Origin: Nocardia alba NBRC 108234
GTDB taxonomy: Bacteria; Actinomycetota; Actinomycetes; Mycobacteriales; Mycobacteriaceae
DNA: 64,000 nt
Direction of reading: 5' to 3'
Assembly (NCBI RefSeq): GCF_001612665.1
Contig: NZ_BDAX01000028.1
Coordinates: 48,461 to 112,460 of the forward strand
Below, one piece after another: positions 24,877 through 32,921 of the stretch (its first letter is position 1; each line of letters opens with the position of its first letter). The position numbers were made by a program, and so were the translations under genes. Below the pieces are notes generated by a model. The model was not told the DNA's origin. It saw only the letters and a list, made by a program, of their open reading frames with translations, and made no database searches.

Positions 24877-26682
24877 CTACGGCGTCACGACCGCGAAGTT
24901 CGGGTCGGGGGCGTCCAGGAGGCCGAACAGTCGCGCGAGCACGCCGGGGTCGCCGCTGTGGTCGATCCCGTCCAGGCCCTTACCCGCGAGGATGGCGAGC
25001 AGTTGCGGTTTGGTGAGAGTGACGGTCAGGTCGATGTCGGCCTTGGACCGTGGGTCGGGCGTCTGGATGAGCACACCGTTGGACAGGGTGAGGCGCACGA
25101 CCGAGTCCTGGTCGGTGAAGTGCCATTCGATTCGGAACGAATCCTTCGCCGCGCGTGGACCGTTCACGCGGATGGCGATCGAGTCGAACAGCTGATCCAC
25201 CGACAGCGCCGCCGCCATCCCGCCACCGAGATCGAGCGGGGTGGATTGGACGCCGTGCCTGAGTTCGTTGTCGCCGGTGAGGTAGAAGCAGCGCCAAGTG
25301 GCGTTCTCCGCGCCGAAGCCGAGTTGTCGATAGGTCTGGGCGAGTGCGTCTTTCGCGGCCTTGTTGTCGGGCTCGGCGAACACGGCGTGGGTGAGCAGTT
25401 CGGCGGCGAAGCGCAGATCGCCGGACTCGGCGTAGGCCCGCCCCTTCTCGAGCACCGCGTCGACGCCGCCGATGGTCTCGACGTAGCGAACCGCTTTCGC
25501 CGTGCGTGGATGCTCCCAGAGCGAGGTCGGGTGCCCGTCGAACCACCCCAGATAGCGCTGGTAGACCGCCTTGACGTTGTGGCTCACCGACCCGTAATAG
25601 CCACGGGCGCTCCACGCGTCGGCCAGGTTCGGCGACAACTCGAACTGCTCGGCGATCTCCGGGCCGTTGAGTCCCTGGTTCATCATCCGCAGGGTCTGGT
25701 CGTGCAGGTACATGTACAGATCGCGCTGCAACGACAGGAATTCGACGATGTTCTCGGTTCCCCAGGTGGGCCAGTGGTGCGAGGCGAACGCGACATCGGC
25801 GTCGACGGCGAACATCTCCATCGCCTCGTCGATGTAGCGCGACCAGATCCGTGGATCGCGCACCTGGGCGCCACGCAGGGTCAGCAGGTTGTGCAGATTG
25901 TGGGTCGCGTTCTCGGCGAGACAAAGGGCGCGGTGACGGGGAAAGTAGAAGTTCATCTCGGCGGGCGCTTCGGTGCCCGGCGTCATCTGGAAGACGATCG
26001 CAACGCCGTCGACGGTCTCCTGCTGGCCGGTGTGCGTGATGTCGACGGTGGGCGGGATCAGGCCGAAGGTGCCGTGGGAGGCCTGGATACCCAGCCCGGT
26101 GCTGCACTGTCCTTCGGGTCCCGGCGTCATCCCGATGCCGTACATGTAGGTGCCGCGCCGGGTCATCGCGACGCCCGCGTAGACATTCTCCGAGACGGCC
26201 TCCGCCATGAAACCGGCGGGCGCGAGAATCGGCACCTCGCCGCGGCCGTCGGGCAGCACGCCGTCGACGCCGCCGAAATGGTCACCGTGGGAGTGGGTGT
26301 AGATGACGCCGGTCACCGGTCGATCGCCGCGTTCCTCGCGATACAGCGCCAACCCGGCGGCCGCGCACTCGGCCGAGATGAGCGGATCGATCACGATGAT
26401 GCCGGTGTCGCCCTCGACGATCGTCATGTTGGAGATGTCGAAGCCACGGATCTGGTAGATGCCGTCCACGACCTTGTAGAGACCGTTCTTCACACAGAGC
26501 TGGGCCTGCCGGAACAGACTCGGATTGACCGTCTCCGGGCACGGCCCGTCGAGGAATCCGTACCCGCTGGTGTCGAACACGACCGTGCCGTCGGCCTTGG
26601 CGATCCGCATGGGCGTCAGGGTCTTGATGAATCCGCGATCGGCGTTCTCGAAATCGGTGCGATCTTCGTAGTCCAATGCCAT
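24877..26682 (-). CDS. SdsA/BDS1-type alkyl sulfatase (2)
   Basis: A 601-residue paralogue of alkylsulfatase 1, clearly alignable along its whole length. The zinc motif HSHGDH is at residues 130-135, followed by ENATHNLHNLLTLRGAQ, FASHHWPTWGTEN, and a C-terminal SCP2-like domain ending PNFAVVTP. It lacks the extra N-terminal 20 residues of the first copy and has no signal peptide. The two genes differ enough to suggest different substrates. A third, weaker copy of the shared regulatory motif lies upstream (26749-26767). Confidence 0.93.
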   Translation of the reverse strand: MALDYEDRTDFENADRGFIKTLTPMRIAKADGTVVFDTSGYGFLDGPCPETVNPSLFRQAQLCVKNGLYKVVDGIYQIRGFDISNMTIVEGDTGIIVIDPLISAECAAAGLALYREERGDRPVTGVIYTHSHGDHFGGVDGVLPDGRGEVPILAPAGFMAEAVSENVYAGVAMTRRGTYMYGIGMTPGPEGQCSTGLGIQASHGTFGLIPPTVDITHTGQQETVDGVAIVFQMTPGTEAPAEMNFYFPRHRALCLAENATHNLHNLLTLRGAQVRDPRIWSRYIDEAMEMFAVDADVAFASHHWPTWGTENIVEFLSLQRDLYMYLHDQTLRMMNQGLNGPEIAEQFELSPNLADAWSARGYYGSVSHNVKAVYQRYLGWFDGHPTSLWEHPRTAKAVRYVETIGGVDAVLEKGRAYAESGDLRFAAELLTHAVFAEPDNKAAKDALAQTYRQLGFGAENATWRCFYLTGDNELRHGVQSTPLDLGGGMAAALSVDQLFDSIAIRVNGPRAAKDSFRIEWHFTDQDSVVRLTLSNGVLIQTPDPRSKADIDLTVTLTKPQLLAILAGKGLDGIDHSGDPGVLARLFGLLDAPDPNFAVVTP

Positions 26683-26748
26683 CGCGAATCAGCTCCTCAG
26701 CTCGGTCGACGCGTCGGCTCGATGCTCGGCGTCGCCGCTACTCGCCGC

Positions 26749-26767
26749 CTCACCCATCGCGGATGAA
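26749..26767 (-). promoter_or_regulatory. Third, degenerate copy of the shared motif
   Basis: On the minus strand this reads TTCATCCGCGATGGGTGAG, matching the 18745-18763 element at both arms (14 of 19 positions). It stands 67 bases upstream of the alkylsulfatase 2 start, oriented toward it. Confidence 0.45.
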
Positions 26768-26855
26768 ATGGGCAGCGTCCCGGCTGCTGAGGTGCCGGGC
26801 TCGTCGGCTGCGGGTCTGCCCGACGTTCGAGAATTCCCGCAGCCGACCTACACCG

Positions 26856-27431
26856 CTACAGGTTGACGCCGAAATCGCGGGCGATGCCCTCCAGGCCGGA
26901 GGCGTAGCCCTGGCCGGTGGCGCGGAACTTCCACTCGGCGCCGTTGCGGTACAGCTCGCCGAAGACCATGGCGGTTTCGGTGGACGCGTCCTCGGAGAGG
27001 TCGTAGCGCGCCAGTTCCTCGCCGTTGCTGCGATCGAGAACGCGGATGTAGGCGTTGCGCACCTGGCCGAAGGACTGGTTGCGGGTGGCCGCGTCGTAGA
27101 TCGAGACGGGGAACACGATGGAGTCGATCGTGGCCGGGGTGTTGGCGAGGTCGACGTTGATCGTCTCGTCGTCGCCGTCGCCCGCGCCGGTGGTGTTGTC
27201 ACCCGCGTGCTCGATCGCGCCCTCGGGCGACTTCAGGTTGTTGAAGAAGACGAAGTGCCCGCTCGACACCACCTTCTTGTCGGCGCCGAGGCCGATGGCG
27301 CTGGCATCGAGGTCGAAGTCCGTGCCGGTGGTGGTGCGCAGATCCCAGCCGAGGCCGACCGCGACGGCGGTGAGGTTCGGCGCCGCCTTGGTCAGTGAGA
27401 CATTGCCGCCCTTGGACAAGCTGACACCCAT
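26856..27431 (-). CDS. terD: TerD-family protein
   Basis: 191 residues, the usual TerD length. It starts GVSLSKGGNVSLTKAAPNLTAVAVGLGWD and has both Ca2+-binding patterns of the family: FDLDASAIGL, and the acidic GDGDDETINVDL loop after HAGDNTTGAG. It ends ATGQGYASGLEGIARDFGV. TerD proteins are Ca2+-binding components of tellurite/phage/colicin resistance and stress systems. The start at 27431 has GAGGGG upstream. It is the last gene of a leftward unit with the 668-residue protein and the ATP-grasp enzyme. Confidence 0.95.
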   Translation of the reverse strand: MGVSLSKGGNVSLTKAAPNLTAVAVGLGWDLRTTTGTDFDLDASAIGLGADKKVVSSGHFVFFNNLKSPEGAIEHAGDNTTGAGDGDDETINVDLANTPATIDSIVFPVSIYDAATRNQSFGQVRNAYIRVLDRSNGEELARYDLSEDASTETAMVFGELYRNGAEWKFRATGQGYASGLEGIARDFGVNL

Positions 27432-27512
27432 ATCGAATTTCCCCTCGATCATCGCGGCACCATGCGCGCCGACGCCCACACCCTAGCGGTCGACTCTGAA
27501 CGTTTGCTGTGA

Positions 27513-29519
27513 TCAATCCTGTTCGGCGGCACCCGTTTCCACGGGCATCCGGTCGGCTCCCCAACTGCGGCGCAGATAGCCGATCACCCGGTCCAGCTCC
27601 GCGCGCTCGACGGCGGCCAGCTCCCCCGGCTCCAGCGGATCGAAATGGAAGATGTAGAGCCGCGAGGCGAATTGCTCGAAGGGCAGCGACGCTTCGCCGA
27701 AACGCTCACCGTGTCCGGCGGTTCCGACGACGACCCCGTCGCCCCAGTCCTGGCCGCTGTCGTTGTTCGGGTTGTAGAAGTACACCCGCATCACCTCCTG
27801 CGGGTCGAGACTGACCCGCAGCACGGTGATGGCGTGCCAGCCGACGAAGCGAGCCGCGCTGTCGGTGACAGCGATACCGGCGGGCTGCGGATGGATCACC
27901 GGCTGGTTGCCGTTGTAGAAGGGGTGGTATCCGGCGTAGAAGTGGCGCAGGAATTCGTCGAGGTCGGTCAGCTGACCGGTGGCCACGTCGACATTGATCC
28001 GGAAGCCGCGCCCCGACCACCAGCCGTGGAACTCCGGGTTGATCCAGCGGTGCGGATCGCCGTCGCGGCCGACACAGCGCCGTCCCATCTCGGCGTAGAT
28101 CCGGTCCAGGTGCGGCACCACCAGCAGCGACACCGGGTCCAGGTCGGTGTGCAGCGCGGACGTTTGCGCGTCGGCGCTCGCGCGCGAGGAGATCGGCTGC
28201 CCCTCGAAGTGCATCACGACCTCGTCGTCGCGCGCGGCCCACGCCAGCGTCTGCAGGAGATAGTCGGGGTCGTTGTAGGCCCACATCGACAGCGCCCGCG
28301 CCGATTGGCAGGTGGGATTGTCGCCCTGCCCGATGCCCAGCGGCAGGCCGAGCACCGACAGCATCCCCGACAGCAGCCACGCTCGCGGTTGCGGCGTCGG
28401 CCCGAACACCTGGGTCAGCCGTTGGCACGAGTCCGGTGAAAGCCGCAGTGCCAGCTGGCGCCACAGCGCGGGCGCGACCGGCGGCTGGTAGAGGATGCCG
28501 CGTTCGAGCAGCAGGGTGAGTCCGTAGACGCACTGCGCGGTTTCGACGTGGACAGCCTGCTCGATCAGGCTGTGGACGAGTTCGTGATAGCAGAGCAGGC
28601 TGTCGCGGCCGGTACTGGACAGGCCCATCGCCTCACCGAGGAGGTACGCGCCCTTGGTGAGCAGAAAGCGCAGCAGCACAGCGTGATACGGCGAGACCAG
28701 CCCGGTGTCGTGCATGGAACGCGCGAATCCCGTTGCCTCGTACTGCAACGTGCTGTCGTCCATCGATTCCAGCCGTGCGCGGTAGATCTCGACCCCGGGG
28801 TCTTCTCTACTTCCCTCGGTGGTTCCGTAGAGACTGCTGATCAGCCGGTCGGCGCCGAGACCGCTGGCGCCGAGATCCACGTCGGGATTCGCCCGGGCGA
28901 CGGCGATCTGGGTGATCATCCGCTTGACCCCCTCGACCTGGATGGGCCGCTGCCGCAGGATGCGCCAGATCTCGTCGACGAGGTTTTCCAGCACCTTCTC
29001 GTACCCGATCTCGGCGACCAGGTAGTGCAGCAGTTCGCGCGAGACCTGGGCCATCCGCCCCTGCTGTTCTCGCTCGGCCTCGGTGGGCGGGGAGAACAGC
29101 AGCGACAGATTCACCGCGAGTACCTGCGACAGATGATCGTCGGCCTGCTCGGCCGAGATCAGCGCGTGCGGGTACTCGCCCCTGGCGACCGCGAGCAACC
29201 GCAGGTTGCTCACCACCTCCACCACCACGGTGTCGGCGTTGGCGCTGCGCAACGAGCCGGTGCTCAACGCCGGGATGAGGATCTGCGGTTGCGCCCAATC
29301 CGTACCGAGGAAAAGGCCCGCGGTCTCCAGCTTCTCGGCGCGGGCGCGCACCGCCGCGCAACCGCCCGGCAGCGACAGTACCCGGCGCAGCGAGTCCAGC
29401 ACCCTCGGCAGTTTGACCTGCTTACCGAAATCGCCCGCGTCCGCGAGGGACCGGGTGGCGTGGTCCACCGTGGCGAGGCGCCGATCCAAGCTCGCCGGGT
29501 CGTGGCCGTCCGGACTCAA
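27513..29519 (-). CDS. Ter-associated protein with candidate papain-like protease signature
   Basis: 668 residues; I do not recognise a named family. Residues 1-380 are mostly helical. The C-terminal part contains GQGDNPTCQSARALSMWA (Gln398, Cys404), then VGWHAITVLRV (His562) and VYFYNPNND (Asn583). The order Gln-Cys-His-Asn, the Gln six residues before Cys, and the 21-residue His-Asn spacing are as in papain/calpain-fold cysteine proteases. The start is a TTG with AAGGGA 8 bases upstream. It lies between the ATP-grasp and TerD genes (gaps 36 and 81 bases), so it belongs to the Ter unit. Catalysis is inferred only. Confidence 0.72.
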   Translation of the reverse strand: MSPDGHDPASLDRRLATVDHATRSLADAGDFGKQVKLPRVLDSLRRVLSLPGGCAAVRARAEKLETAGLFLGTDWAQPQILIPALSTGSLRSANADTVVVEVVSNLRLLAVARGEYPHALISAEQADDHLSQVLAVNLSLLFSPPTEAEREQQGRMAQVSRELLHYLVAEIGYEKVLENLVDEIWRILRQRPIQVEGVKRMITQIAVARANPDVDLGASGLGADRLISSLYGTTEGSREDPGVEIYRARLESMDDSTLQYEATGFARSMHDTGLVSPYHAVLLRFLLTKGAYLLGEAMGLSSTGRDSLLCYHELVHSLIEQAVHVETAQCVYGLTLLLERGILYQPPVAPALWRQLALRLSPDSCQRLTQVFGPTPQPRAWLLSGMLSVLGLPLGIGQGDNPTCQSARALSMWAYNDPDYLLQTLAWAARDDEVVMHFEGQPISSRASADAQTSALHTDLDPVSLLVVPHLDRIYAEMGRRCVGRDGDPHRWINPEFHGWWSGRGFRINVDVATGQLTDLDEFLRHFYAGYHPFYNGNQPVIHPQPAGIAVTDSAARFVGWHAITVLRVSLDPQEVMRVYFYNPNNDSGQDWGDGVVVGTAGHGERFGEASLPFEQFASRLYIFHFDPLEPGELAAVERAELDRVIGYLRRSWGADRMPVETGAAEQD

Positions 29520-29555
29520 TCGCCGATCCCTTCACACCGCCGCCATGGCGACCGA

Positions 29556-30803
29556 TCACACATAGAAGTCGAGTTCTTCTTGTCGTTTCAACAGATCCCG
29601 CAGCGTGTACGGGTCGGCACCGAAGAAATAGAGCAGACCCCAGTGATTACCGAATGCGGTTCGCTTGGTGACCTTTTCGGCCTGCGGCGCGGTGAGCTCG
29701 TGGGTTTCGAAGTAATCGTGATCCTCGGTCTCGGGCGGCACCGACAGCCTGCTCACCACCCGCCGACGCGGATACACCCCGAAGCATCCCGCGTGGCCGG
29801 TGGCATCCACCACTTCCTTCGGGAAGAACGCGTCGAGCTCCTCGTCGGTGGTCTTCGGGTCGAACGCCAGCACCAACGCGTGGTAGGCGTTGAAACCGTA
29901 GGTCCGTTCCAGCAGCTCGAACACCTTGAAACCCGGTGGGCGGTAGGCGACCTCGCCGAAATACATTTCCCCGTCGCTGGTGACGAAGTACTCGGGATGG
30001 ATGAAGCCGAACTCGATGTCGAAGGTCTTGATCAGCTTCTCGACCTGCCGCGTGATCTCGGGCCGATACTTCTCCAGTTCCGGTGTCGCGGGCACGAACA
30101 CCGAATATCCCAGCGTCACATACTCCGAGATGTTCAGGAAGCGGATGCGACCGTTGTGCACCCAGGCCTCGACCGCGAACTCCCAGCCGTCCAGATGCGA
30201 CTCCATCAGCATCGGGAACTCGTCGTCGGGGATCGAGTCCACCTCGTCGGGTGTCCGGATGATCCGGTGGCCGAGGCAGCCCGCCTTGTCGAACGCCTTG
30301 AGGTGAATCGGGTCGTTGGGGTCGCCGTCGAGTTTCAGCAGGGTTTGATTGACGCGCTTCAGGAATCGGATCACGTCATCGCGTTCGTGCGCCTCTTCGA
30401 AAATACCGACCCGGATACCGCCGAGCTGCGCGCGCCGCTTCATCAACGACTTGTCTCGCAGCAGCATCGACTGCCCGAGCAGTCGCGGATTGTCGAGCAG
30501 GACGGAGTTGATCGCGCCCGCCCATTCCACTGTTTCCTCGAAGATCGGGATAGCGACGTCGACGCCCTTTTCCTTCAGGGTCTCGGCGATCTCCATCGAA
30601 CGATCGTTGAGCCGCTCGAAATCCCAGGGGATATAGGGAATATCGTGCTCGACGCAATAGTCTTGCGCCCATTCCGGCGCGACGACAATGTATCGGCGGT
30701 CGAACCGGTCAATCGCCTCGACCGCGTTCAAACTCCATCCGAGGAGCGCTACATAGCCTTTGTTCGGGTTTCGACTTTTCGATTCGTCAGCTGAAATCGA
30801 CAA
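29556..30803 (-). CDS. ATP-grasp ligase of the Ter locus
   Basis: About 415 residues with an ATP-grasp layout: an N-terminal Rossmann-like domain (GYVALLGWSLNAVEAIDRF, then IPIFEETVEWAG), a middle nucleotide-binding part (PMLMESHLDGWEFAVEAWVHNG), and a metal-site end (MYFGEVAYRPPGFKVFELLE with E and the acidic neighbourhood). ATP-grasp enzymes join a carboxylate to an amine or thiol via acyl phosphate. The TTG at 30803 is used because AGAAGG precedes it at normal spacing; the frame is open upstream. First gene of the Ter unit. Confidence 0.82.
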   Translation of the reverse strand: MSISADESKSRNPNKGYVALLGWSLNAVEAIDRFDRRYIVVAPEWAQDYCVEHDIPYIPWDFERLNDRSMEIAETLKEKGVDVAIPIFEETVEWAGAINSVLLDNPRLLGQSMLLRDKSLMKRRAQLGGIRVGIFEEAHERDDVIRFLKRVNQTLLKLDGDPNDPIHLKAFDKAGCLGHRIIRTPDEVDSIPDDEFPMLMESHLDGWEFAVEAWVHNGRIRFLNISEYVTLGYSVFVPATPELEKYRPEITRQVEKLIKTFDIEFGFIHPEYFVTSDGEMYFGEVAYRPPGFKVFELLERTYGFNAYHALVLAFDPKTTDEELDAFFPKEVVDATGHAGCFGVYPRRRVVSRLSVPPETEDHDYFETHELTAPQAEKVTKRTAFGNHWGLLYFFGADPYTLRDLLKRQEELDFYV

Positions 30804-30897
30804 ACCTTTTCCCTTCTCGAAACGCACAGCCCGGAAACCGGGAGGCTGAGATGAATCCCGGCGGGACCGCCACTTCCATGGGATACCCGAGGGTTCG

Positions 30898-31257
30898 GTG
30901 ACCAACCATGACGAAGCTGTGACCGAGCGGCTCCTGACCGGGCGCGACGAACACCTCCAGCACGACTACGCTCAGGCGATGCCCGGTCCCGAGACCCTTC
31001 CGCCGCCACGCAACGGTGCCGGCCTCACGTCGCTGGTGCTCGGCATCGTCGCGTGCGCGGTCTCGTTCATTCCCGTCGTCAGCGAGTTCGTCGCGGCCCC
31101 GGCCGGCATCGGGGCCGTGGCCGCCGCGTTCATCGGCTGGGACCGGATCGAGAACGGCGTGGCCACCAATCGCGCCGACACCATCGCGGGCGGCATCCTC
31201 GGCGCGATCGCACTGGCGGTCACCGCCCTGGTCTATCTCGCGACCCACTCGGGCTGA
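30898..31257 (+). CDS. DUF4190-like two-helix membrane protein
   Basis: 119 residues: a polar N-terminal 40, then two membrane helices (GLTSLVLGIVACAVSFIPVVSEFVA and TIAGGILGAIALAVTALVYLA) separated by a small glycine-rich segment. This is the DUF4190 arrangement, common as a membrane anchor in actinobacteria. The start is a GTG with GAGGG 5 bases upstream. It is divergent from the ATP-grasp gene and upstream of a TerD-like gene on the same strand. Confidence 0.75.
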   Translation: MTNHDEAVTERLLTGRDEHLQHDYAQAMPGPETLPPPRNGAGLTSLVLGIVACAVSFIPVVSEFVAAPAGIGAVAAAFIGWDRIENGVATNRADTIAGGILGAIALAVTALVYLATHSG

Positions 31258-31310
31258 CGCGCGAAAACTGTCGCGGTGCACGTGGCGGGCGAAGTCCGTA
31301 GCCTGAAATC

Positions 31311-31892
31311 GTGATTACTCTCAAGAAGGAAGACGGCGCGGCCGATCTCGCCGGTATCACCAAAATGAGCGTGGGGGTGAGCTGGGATCCGTCGGCGGGT
31401 TCCAGCGGCGGAATTCTCGGAATAGCGCGGCGCAAGCGCGGTGTCGACCTCGACCTGATCGCGGTGCTGTTCCAGGGCAGCGAGCCGGTGCGCTTCGCCG
31501 GTCTGGATTCGCTCGACCCGCTCGGCAACGGTTCGGTGTTGCACACCGGAGACGAGCAGACCGGTGCGGCCGCGGGCGACGACGAGACCGTGCATGTCAC
31601 GTTCGCCAATGTTCCCCCCGCCATCGACTCCATCGTCTTCGTCGCCGTCGCGTTCAAGAAGGGCAGTTCCTTCGAGAAGGCGAACAACGTCTCGTTCAAG
31701 ATCTACGATGCCACCGGCGGTGACACCCAGCCGGTCGCCGAGATCTGGCCGTCGCTGCTCGGCGCGGAGAACGCCAACGCGATCGCGCGGACCTTCCGCA
31801 ACGGTCCGGTCTGGCAACTGGAGGTCCTCGACCGTAAAGGCAAGATCAAGCAGGGCGACCGTCAGGCGTTGCTGCGCTACGCGATCGGCTGA
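31311..31892 (+). CDS. Divergent TerD-family protein
   Basis: 193 residues. It keeps the TerD fold markers: MITLKKEDGAADLAGITKMSVGVSWD at the start, VDLDLIAVLF at the first Ca2+ site, the second site TGAAAGDDETVHVTF, then AIDSIVFVAVAFKKG. Compared with the canonical TerD, the C-terminus is different (LEVLDRKGKIKQGDRQALLRYAIG). The start is a GTG at 31311. It lies 53 bases after the small membrane-protein gene, on the opposite strand from the main Ter unit. Confidence 0.88.
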   Translation: MITLKKEDGAADLAGITKMSVGVSWDPSAGSSGGILGIARRKRGVDLDLIAVLFQGSEPVRFAGLDSLDPLGNGSVLHTGDEQTGAAAGDDETVHVTFANVPPAIDSIVFVAVAFKKGSSFEKANNVSFKIYDATGGDTQPVAEIWPSLLGAENANAIARTFRNGPVWQLEVLDRKGKIKQGDRQALLRYAIG

Positions 31893-32049
31893 CAGCACGG
31901 CGGCGGGGCCCGGCGCGCGGTGCGCCGAGCTCGGCCGCGCCGCGGCGAACAGACCTCGCCCTTTTCGCCCATTTGCGACATCAGCGAAGTTCGTCAAGAC
32001 CACGCGACTTCGGTGTTCCCTGGATAGTTGCCGCGCTACGGTTTTCCGC

Positions 32050-32379
32050 ATGGACGACATCGAGTTGGATTTGCCGAGCGTCGCTACTGCGCGCAATGCC
32101 GGACGAATTCTGGAAATCGGCGCGGTCGGTCTGCGCAACCTCCTCCCGGTCGACGGAGAACAGACTCACGCCTACGTCTGCTGCGTCGACGGCACCACCC
32201 TGCAACTGCCGGATTCGCTGCGGAACTGGGCCATGCAAACCCTCGCCGCGAACTTCGACCTACGCGCGACCGGTCTACCCTCGCTGTTCCCCTGCCGCTT
32301 CGAATTCGGCATCCGCGACGGCGCGGCCTACGCGATACCGGTGACCCAGCGGTCACTGCGCGAGAAGGCCAACGCATGA
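32050..32379 (+). CDS. Hypothetical protein, 109 residues
   Basis: A short soluble protein starting MDDIELDLPSVATARNAGRILEIGAVGLRNLL and ending FPCRFEFGIRDGAAYAIPVTQRSLREKANA, with two adjacent cysteines in AYVCCVDGT. I do not recognise a family. No strong ribosome site precedes the ATG. It lies between the TerD-like gene and the DUF1990 gene on the same strand. Codon position bias supports it being real. Confidence 0.55.
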   Translation: MDDIELDLPSVATARNAGRILEIGAVGLRNLLPVDGEQTHAYVCCVDGTTLQLPDSLRNWAMQTLAANFDLRATGLPSLFPCRFEFGIRDGAAYAIPVTQRSLREKANA

Positions 32380-32408
32380 CCACCTGAGCAGCGCCTATCG
32401 TCACCCTC

Positions 32409-32921
32409 ATGCACGAGGGACTCACCTACGCCCCGGCGGGCGCGACCAGCCCCGCCGACCATCTGTGGACCGGCGAATTCCCCGGATTCCGCCGGTTCGA
32501 CACCACGGTGGTGATCGGTCACGGCGGGTCGGCGTGGACCGCCGCGTCCGACGCTGTGCTGCGCTGGGGTATCAAGCGCCGCAGCGGTTTCCGCGTTGCC
32601 CCCGATATCGTGGCCTCGATCGACGAGCAGTACTGGATCAGCGCGGGCTGGGGACCCGTCTCCGTCCACGAGCCGGTTCGCGTGGTCGCGGTGGTCGACA
32701 CCGAGGACCGGTGCGGCTTCGCCTACGGCACCCTGCTCGGCCATCCGGTCAGCGGCGAGGAAGCCTTCGTCGTGCACCGCGATTCGACCGGCACCGTCTG
32801 GCTCACCCTGCGTTCGCTGACGAGACCGGCACCGGCCGGAGTCTGGCGCGCTGCGTTCCCGATACTTCTTGTCGCACAACGCTTCTACCGTCGCCGGTAT
32901 CTGCGCGCGCTGGTGAACTAG
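32409..32921 (+). CDS. DUF1990-family protein
   Basis: 170 residues of the DUF1990 family: an opening LTYAPAGATS, then WTAASDAVLRWGIKRRSGFRV, VAVVDTEDRCGFAYGTLLGHPVSGEEAFVVHRD, and WRAAFPILLVAQRFYRRRYLRALV at the end. The function is not established; the fold resembles START-like ligand binders. It ends in CTAG shared with the convergent FabH-like gene. Confidence 0.85.
   Translation: MHEGLTYAPAGATSPADHLWTGEFPGFRRFDTTVVIGHGGSAWTAASDAVLRWGIKRRSGFRVAPDIVASIDEQYWISAGWGPVSVHEPVRVVAVVDTEDRCGFAYGTLLGHPVSGEEAFVVHRDSTGTVWLTLRSLTRPAPAGVWRAAFPILLVAQRFYRRRYLRALVN

Noticed and set aside
30804..30905. Upstream start for the ATP-grasp protein
   Set aside because: The extra 34 residues look non-coding and overlap the divergent gene start; the TTG at 30803 has a good ribosome site.
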